A DNA stretch of 45,543 bases, from NCBI GenBank assembly GCA_016932715.1, contig JAFGCG010000006.1, forward strand, positions 1 through 45,543. The letters are read 5' to 3'. This document shows, piece by piece, positions 41,265-45,543 of this stretch. Numbering within the stretch: the first letter of the stretch is position 1; each line of letters begins with the position of its first letter. This DNA comes from Anaerolineales bacterium. Its GTDB lineage: Bacteria > Chloroflexota > Anaerolineae > Anaerolineales > Villigracilaceae. The notes below the pieces were generated by a model that was not told where the DNA came from, did no database searches, and saw only the letters and a program-made list of their open reading frames with translations. Position numbers and translations under genes: made by a program.

Positions 41265-41759
41265 ATGAAGCGAATTGGAATCCTAACGGGCGGGGGCGGG
41301 GGATCAGAAAGTGTGTTGGTGCAGCGCGTGGAAGCTACGCCAAATACGACCTACTCGTCTATCACGACAGCCTTGCCGGTTGATGACTCCATTCCGCAGA
41401 ACACTGAGGGTGATGAAGTAATTACGGTCACGATCACTCCCACAAGTGCCACGAACAGACTGGTTATTCGTGCCAAGTTTATGGGGACTTCCAATACTGC
41501 TTTGCTTACGGTGATTGCCTTATTTCAGGATGCAACTGCCAATGCTCTGGCAGTTGCATATCAGATCAGCACTGCCGATGGTTTGATGAGCATTGACCTC
41601 GTGTACGAAATGGCTGCTGGAACAACCAGCGCCACGACATTCAAACTCCGAGCCGGCAACAATGGCGGGGCGACCACATATGTGAACGGTGTCAGCGCCG
41701 GTCGCAGGTTCGGCGGCGTGTCTGCTTGCCGGTTATCCGTGGAAGAGATCAAAGTATAA
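41265..41759 (+). CDS. Virion-like beta-sandwich protein with phosphofructokinase-like N-terminus
   Basis: The 164-residue protein starts at ATG 41265 behind GGGAGAAAACC. The first 11 residues, MKRIGILTGGG, are those that open many 6-phosphofructokinases, but the expected continuation (DxPG..NA) is absent. A glycine run follows instead. The rest (SSITTALPVDDSIPQ, then ITVTITPTSATNRLVIRAKF and a Gly/Thr-rich end) resembles beta-sandwich domains of phage tail and head-fibre proteins, where ITPTSATS is common. No other phage genes are present. The TTGGAGG spacing is good, so it is likely translated. It precedes the isochorismatase-fold gene by 17 nt. Confidence 0.7.
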   Translation: MKRIGILTGGGGGSESVLVQRVEATPNTTYSSITTALPVDDSIPQNTEGDEVITVTITPTSATNRLVIRAKFMGTSNTALLTVIALFQDATANALAVAYQISTADGLMSIDLVYEMAAGTTSATTFKLRAGNNGGATTYVNGVSAGRRFGGVSACRLSVEEIKV

Positions 41760-41776
41760 TATAGAAAAGAGGACCG

Positions 41777-42574
41777 ATGAGAATTATCAAAAAAATTCTT
41801 GTTTTGATCACGCTGACAGCTGTTCTTCTGTCGATCCAGCCGCAGCGCGCAATAATTCAAGCTCAGACGCTGGCAGGAGTTTCTGCAACTTATATACGAA
41901 CGACGCTTATCACAGGCATCCCCACATTCCTGTGGTCGAACTGGGCGTTGGATCCTGTCACTGGCGCAATGCTCCTGCGGAATGGTCTTCCTTATCCTGA
42001 TCCAGGCACAGGCTACTATGAGTTCGAGCGCATGCTCAACCCAGCGAAGACCGTCATCATCTGTATGGACTGCTGGAGAGGAATGCTTGACCCGGAGTTG
42101 GAAGCCGAGTTCAACGATGTCGCGGTCAATCAAATCTACCCACTGATGGAAGCCGCTGCCGACCAAGGATTCACCACTGTTTTCCTGACGAATAATCCGG
42201 CGCAATACTCCTATAACTTTGGGGTAAATCTCAACCTGGCTCCCATCGTTTGGTATCATGGCGGGACCGTCCTCTACCACCAAACCTATGACATGGACAA
42301 TGGCACAACGTTCGGGAACTGGCTACGGGCGCGGGGAATAGACACGCTAATCTATGTGGGTTTTGCGAGCAATGCTTGCGTCCTTGGTAGGCGGGAAGGC
42401 ATGTTCTCGATGCAGTACCAATTCTCGAAGATCTATGCCGTCCCTGAAGCGATGGCGGGGGTAGAATATACCGCTCTTGGAGATGGCACAGTGCATGACG
42501 CATCCAGCTTGATCATATCATTGCAGTTCGAGATCATGCCACTGGATGGTCTTGTGAATGCGTTGGTCCCGTAA
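41777..42574 (+). CDS. Secreted isochorismatase-like cysteine hydrolase
   Basis: The 265-residue protein has a signal peptide (about 1-28, ending near AIIQAQ) and starts with ATG behind AAGAGGACCG. The core is a cysteine-hydrolase fold. The candidate acid is in VIICMDCWRGM. The nucleophile block is GFASNACVLGRREGM, which matches the family pattern G.-T/S-N-x-C-V. The usual Lys of the triad is not evident in the middle block LYHQTYDMDNGTTFG. Family members hydrolyse vinyl ethers or amides, but most are cytosolic; a secreted one is less usual. It is coupled with the virion-like gene upstream by distance. Confidence 0.78.
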   Translation: MRIIKKILVLITLTAVLLSIQPQRAIIQAQTLAGVSATYIRTTLITGIPTFLWSNWALDPVTGAMLLRNGLPYPDPGTGYYEFERMLNPAKTVIICMDCWRGMLDPELEAEFNDVAVNQIYPLMEAAADQGFTTVFLTNNPAQYSYNFGVNLNLAPIVWYHGGTVLYHQTYDMDNGTTFGNWLRARGIDTLIYVGFASNACVLGRREGMFSMQYQFSKIYAVPEAMAGVEYTALGDGTVHDASSLIISLQFEIMPLDGLVNALVP

Positions 42575-42583
42575 TAAAAGAGA

Positions 42584-42603
42584 CCCCAGCCTTATGGCTG
42601 GGG
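42584..42603 (+). terminator. Hairpin after the cysteine-hydrolase gene
   Basis: An 8-bp GC-rich stem (CCCCAGCC at 42584-42591, GGCTGGGG at 42596-42603) with a TTAT loop lies 10 nt after the stop. It lacks a U-tract on the plus strand, so I call a probable but weak terminator. Confidence 0.55.
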
Positions 42604-42909
42604 CTCAGTTGGGGGGCTCTGCGGCTTCCTGGTCTTACCAAGGAGGGATGCCGCAGAGCTGTGGTTTATGACTATCCATTTGAGACATCACCTCCTCCTT
42701 TCTATAGGATTGCGGTTCGATTTGTTTGCCCCCGAGCAGTGCCGGAAGTATGGCATAGTTCATTTCGGATGTCAATGGGGGAAATTCGACTCTTATAAAA
42801 CTGTAATCCAATCCCAATTTTCCCAGATTCCGAGGATTTGTGATACCTTTTGAGAGTCTCCGCAAGTGCAACACGTCTACACTTCGAGAAATCTTTCCTG
42901 GAGGCACAT
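42604..42909. other. Gene-poor stretch with a long hairpin before the DUF4173 gene
   Basis: A 10-bp perfect stem (GCTCTGCGGC at 42616-42625, GCCGCAGAGC at 42650-42659) encloses an inner pairing of CCTGGT with ACCAAGG. It may be a structured RNA or another palindromic repeat. The rest shows no convincing ORF on either strand. The ribosome site TGGAGG of the next gene is at about 42899-42904. I see no clear promoter. Confidence 0.5.
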
Positions 42910-44508
42910 ATGAAAGCCAATCCCAGCCGTTTTTGGGTCATTGTCATCCTGCTTGGGTGGATCTGCGATTTCCTTTTTTGGGAAAAGCCCCTGGGCATTA
43001 ATTTTGCCATTTTTGTGGTGCTCTCTCTGCTGACAGGCATTCTGCTGCTTCAGGCGGATGGGCTGCGCCTCGCGCGGGGCTCGAGCCTGCTCCTGCTGCC
43101 CATCGCGTTTCTCGCCGCGACCACCTTTATCCGCCTCGAGCCGATGACGGTTTTCCTGGCAATTTCCATGGTCCTTTTTCTGATGGGCATCTTTGCCCTG
43201 ACGTACCTGAGCGGGGAGTGGATGCGCTACAGCCTGGTCGACTACTTCGTGGGCTACCTGCGTCTCTTTGGGAGCATGATCGCGCGTCCGCTTGGATTCG
43301 CCGCGGAGGATCGCCGCGACCAGCCATCAGAGGGAAAGAAGCGCGGTGCCTGGGCCTGGCCGGTCCTGCGCGGGATTGTCATTGCCCTGCCGGTGGTTGC
43401 CATCTTTGGGGCTTTGCTCTCTTCCGCAGACCCGATCTTCGCCGACCGCTTCGAGGAGTTTATTGACCTGTTCAACATCAAGAATCTCCCTGAATATATT
43501 TTCAGACTGGCACTGATCCTGATGGTTGCCTACGCACTGGCAGGGACGTTTCTGCATGCCGCCCAAAAGTCTGCCGAAAACGTGGAAGAGAAAACCTGGG
43601 TCCCGCCCTTTCTGGGTTTTACGGAGTCAACGATCGTGCTTGGCAGCGTAGTCATTTTGTTCGTTGCCTTCGTGGTTGTCCAATTTCAGTACTTCTTTGG
43701 CGGGCAGGCGAATATCAGCATCGAGGGCTATACCTATTCCGAATATGCGCGCAAGGGCTTTGGCGAGCTGGTCACGGTGGCGTTCTTTAGTTTGCTGCTC
43801 CTGCTCGGGCTGGGGGCGATCACCCGCCGTGAAACGGAAACGCAGCGCCGGACCTTCTCGTCGCTGGGTGTCGCCCAGGTGGGACTGGTGATCGTTATGC
43901 TGGTCGCGGCGTTCCAGCGCCTGGTCCTGTATGAGGTGGCGTATGGATTCTCGCGCCTGCGCACCTATACCCATGTCTTCATGATCTGGCTGGGGTTATT
44001 GCTGGTTGCCGTTGTCATCCTGGAAGTCCTGCGCCATGAGCGTGCCATTGCCCTGGCAATGGTCCTTGCTTCGCTGGGTTTTGTTATCTCCCTCAGTGTG
44101 TTGAACGTGGATGCCTTCATTGTGAGGCAAAATATCCAGCGCGAACTGCGCGGCGCAGGCGAGAAGCAGGTTTCCCGGGATGGTGTCGATCTGGATGCTC
44201 AGTACTTTCTGGGCCTTTCCGAGGATGCCATCCCTCCACTGGTCGATGCGTTCCGTTCCAAGTCCCTGCCTGTGGCTGTGAAAGAAAAAGTTGGGGCAGC
44301 CCTGGCTTGCAAACGCCATGAATATAAACAGGCTGAGCGTGTATATCTCTGGCAATCGTTCCACTTCTCGCGTCTGAATGCGGACGCTGCATTGAGACAG
44401 GTAAACCAGGAATTGGATGGTTATGAGATCATCGATCGCAGCTGGCCCACAAAAGTGGAAACCCCGAGTGGTGAAGAGTTCCCTTGTTACCGGTATGATT
44501 ATGATTAG
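42910..44508 (+). CDS. DUF4173 membrane protein
   Basis: The start is the ATG at 42910 behind TGGAGG; the frame upstream is weaker. The 532-residue protein has about eleven or twelve hydrophobic helices in the first 420 residues, followed by a soluble C-terminal part of about 110 residues. The block FSRLRTYTHVFMIWLGLLLV and the ENVEEKTWVPPFLGFTEST loop are typical of DUF4173 (earlier DUF4153-type) proteins. The conserved NVDAFIVRQNI follows the last helix. Function is unknown. It is isolated by a hairpin stretch upstream and by 427 nt without a gene downstream. Confidence 0.85.
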   Translation: MKANPSRFWVIVILLGWICDFLFWEKPLGINFAIFVVLSLLTGILLLQADGLRLARGSSLLLLPIAFLAATTFIRLEPMTVFLAISMVLFLMGIFALTYLSGEWMRYSLVDYFVGYLRLFGSMIARPLGFAAEDRRDQPSEGKKRGAWAWPVLRGIVIALPVVAIFGALLSSADPIFADRFEEFIDLFNIKNLPEYIFRLALILMVAYALAGTFLHAAQKSAENVEEKTWVPPFLGFTESTIVLGSVVILFVAFVVVQFQYFFGGQANISIEGYTYSEYARKGFGELVTVAFFSLLLLLGLGAITRRETETQRRTFSSLGVAQVGLVIVMLVAAFQRLVLYEVAYGFSRLRTYTHVFMIWLGLLLVAVVILEVLRHERAIALAMVLASLGFVISLSVLNVDAFIVRQNIQRELRGAGEKQVSRDGVDLDAQYFLGLSEDAIPPLVDAFRSKSLPVAVKEKVGAALACKRHEYKQAERVYLWQSFHFSRLNADAALRQVNQELDGYEIIDRSWPTKVETPSGEEFPCYRYDYD

Positions 44509-44935
44509 GTCAGACGAATAATTATTCGAAGGAACCTGACCCACCCCGAAATTAATCTTCGAGGTGGGTTCCCTTTAAGAACGAGGAAGAGGCTGGTGAA
44601 ACTGCACGATTTTAGCCGCGAAGGACGCCAATAAACTCAAATAAATTGGCGAAATTTGCCCATTCGCAGTATTCGCATTCCAAAGCTGTCGGTTTGTCAA
44701 GCGACTTGGGTAAAACATAAGGGGTTGGAAAATTCCCGGTTCAATTTCTCAAAAACTGATGGATGAAACAGGCAGCCAGCACCGCTGCTAAAAGACATAC
44801 ACAGTTTCTCACAGGTTGTTGCGGAAGAGTTGCGGCTCCGTACAGATATATCCCTGTATAATGGGAATATATTTGCTGGCGCCCCCTGCTCTCCAGTTGG
44901 GCATGATCCAGGTTCTTTTTTTCAGGAGCAGTAAA
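44509..44935. other. Intergenic stretch with palindrome, terminator-like hairpin and promoter-like site
   Basis: After the DUF4173 stop lies the perfect palindrome CGAATAATTATTCG (44515-44528). A hairpin with a CCCACC/GGTGGG stem (44540-44545, 44563-44568), extended by GGAA/TTCC and followed by CTTTAAG, may terminate transcription. Around 44610-44670 are TTAGCCGCGAAGGACGCC and related words that look like repeat debris. Near 44846-44872 a TATAAT (44857-44862) sits between ATATATCCC and GGGAATATAT, an imperfect dyad that could be an operator. No ORF of note lies here on either strand. Confidence 0.55.
44846..44872 (+). promoter_or_regulatory. Possible promoter with flanking dyad
   Basis: TATAAT at 44857-44862 lies in the centre of an inverted pair (ATATATCCC 44846-44854, GGGAATATAT 44863-44872). 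The best -35-like word, TTGCGG, is 21 bp away, which is too far for a classic promoter. The start codon of the next gene is 74 nt downstream. Confidence 0.4.
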
Positions 44936-45543
44936 ATGAAAAGAATTTTGTCAGTGCTGATCGTCCTGCTTTTCGGCATGCTCGACCTGGCCTGCGCCGG
45001 TCAAGGTATAGGTGTTTCGGAAAGACCATCCCAGGTCTATGATCAAAATGGGGTCACCTTCAAGTATCCACAGAACTGGGAAGTGATTTCTCCCAGACAA
45101 TTGAGCGTATATGTCACAGATTACACTTATCTGGCTGTTCTGGCTGATAAAGATGACCGCGTCGGTACGGCAGCACGTTTTGTGATCGTGCAGACAGATA
45201 AGGCGTTCAATGACTATATGGTGGAGCAAAGGGATTATTATCAGAAACGAGACCAGTTTTCTGAAAAAGCCATCACTGTCAATGGCACACCTGCCATGCA
45301 GTTTGAAAGCAGCGGGAGCTCACAAGGCGGGGAAAAGCGGAAATCCATCAACATCTACTTCGAATACAACGATCAGGTCTATTACCTGGCATTCTCGACA
45401 CTTTTGGAGAAATATGATCGGGCAAAACCTGACATTGACATGATTGTGAACAGTTTCAAAATGACAGGTATCAACCTCGGGGCAAGCCCCGAACCCCTTC
45501 TTCCGCAGCAAGCTGCGGGGTATGGAACCCGCGAGAGAATCAA
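44936..45543 (+). CDS. Partial PsbP-like exported protein, cut by the window end
   Basis: No stop occurs before the window edge, so at least 202 codons are visible. The ATG at 44936 follows AGGAG with 7 nt spacing. A hydrophobic signal ends at Cys20 (DLAC), only a poor lipobox. The mature part (NGVTFKYPQNWEVISPRQLS to DIDMIVNSFKM) resembles PsbP/DUF1795-like domains, which are small exported alpha/beta proteins. The last codons after VNSFKMTG run into a palindromic repeat (45478-45518), so the tail NLGASPEPLLPQQAAGYGTR is repeat-derived. The real gene may have ended there before the repeat arrived, or the protein may truly continue. Confidence 0.7.
   Translation, partial: MKRILSVLIVLLFGMLDLACAGQGIGVSERPSQVYDQNGVTFKYPQNWEVISPRQLSVYVTDYTYLAVLADKDDRVGTAARFVIVQTDKAFNDYMVEQRDYYQKRDQFSEKAITVNGTPAMQFESSGSSQGGEKRKSINIYFEYNDQVYYLAFSTLLEKYDRAKPDIDMIVNSFKMTGINLGASPEPLLPQQAAGYGTRERI
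45478..45518. repeat. Palindromic pair within the last gene's 3' part
   Basis: Two perfect hairpins, CGGGGCAAGCCCCG (45478-45491) and CCGCAGCAAGCTGCGG (45503-45518), are separated by 11 nt. Both have a GC-AA-GC tip, as do the inner hairpins at 40243-40283. The outer stem is not seen, perhaps because it lies past the window end. Confidence 0.7.

Noticed and set aside
41265..42574. Prophage
   Set aside because: Only one gene has a virion-like domain. No integrase, terminase, capsid or attachment-site repeat is present.
42635..42907. 90-codon minus-strand ORF
   Set aside because: It overlaps hairpin DNA and the ribosome site of the DUF4173 gene. It shows no recognisable motif.

Overview
The window looks like chromosomal DNA from a Chloroflexota bacterium, most likely class Anaerolineae. 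The reasons are indirect. GC content is moderate to high, and lipoproteins have Thr/Pro linkers. A DUF4388 (PATAN) protein sits next to a small Ras-like GTPase, a multi-GAF histidine kinase is exceptionally long, and short palindromic and 7-8 bp repeats are dense. I see no rRNA, tRNA, CRISPR array, transposase or integrase. Taxonomy is an inference from gene style, not from a marker gene.

Region 1 (1-13.3 kb, mostly minus strand) is a cytochrome c maturation locus. Reading from 13309 downward it holds ccmE, ccmF, ccmH, ccmG, a CcmI-like zinc-ribbon protein, a membrane-anchored c-type cytochrome, ccmA, ccmB, ccmC and a ccmD-like gene. Beyond these lie a secreted lytic-transglycosylase-like protein, a terminator, a heterodisulfide-reductase-like membrane Fe-S oxidoreductase and a small DUF6958-like protein. 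CcmE carries a CxxxY haem site instead of the usual HxxxY. The resident cytochrome has one good haem site and one broken one.

Region 2 (13.5-19.1 kb) is a mixed set: a small membrane protein, an aldo/keto reductase divergent from a LysM lipoprotein, a peptide-type ABC solute-binding protein and a gluzincin metallopeptidase.

Region 3 (19.2-34.1 kb, plus strand) is one long, tightly packed signalling operon behind a good sigma70-type promoter. Its genes are: PATAN protein, Ras-like GTPase (MglA/CvnD type), alpha/beta hydrolase, V4R protein, left-handed beta-helix protein, acyl-ACP-reductase-like enzyme, REC-degenerate-GGDEF regulator, a 2476-residue kinase with about eleven GAF domains, CheY-like regulator, and a second alpha/beta hydrolase whose nucleophilic Ser is Gly. 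This is the best candidate here for an undescribed system. It may couple a small lipid-derived or hydrophobic signal to a GTPase/two-component output.

Region 4 (34.2-39.4 kb) is a thiamine operon: promoter, TPP riboswitch, an expression-platform hairpin, thiN, then ABC transporter genes thiB-thiP-thiQ and a DUF402 gene.

Region 5 (39.4-45.5 kb) holds small membrane proteins (DUF4126, DUF2085 and DUF4173 types), a virion-like beta-sandwich protein with a phosphofructokinase-like N-terminus, a secreted cysteine-hydrolase-fold protein, and a lipoprotein cut by the window end.

Two repeat systems run through all regions. The first is short tandem arrays of a 7- or 8-bp unit. In the purine-rich orientation they begin exactly at stop codons and put TAA/TAG in every frame. 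In the pyrimidine-rich orientation they lie inside genes and encode signal peptides or membrane segments. The second is palindromic elements, the clearest built as an outer stem enclosing two hairpins, some of which intrude into coding sequence.
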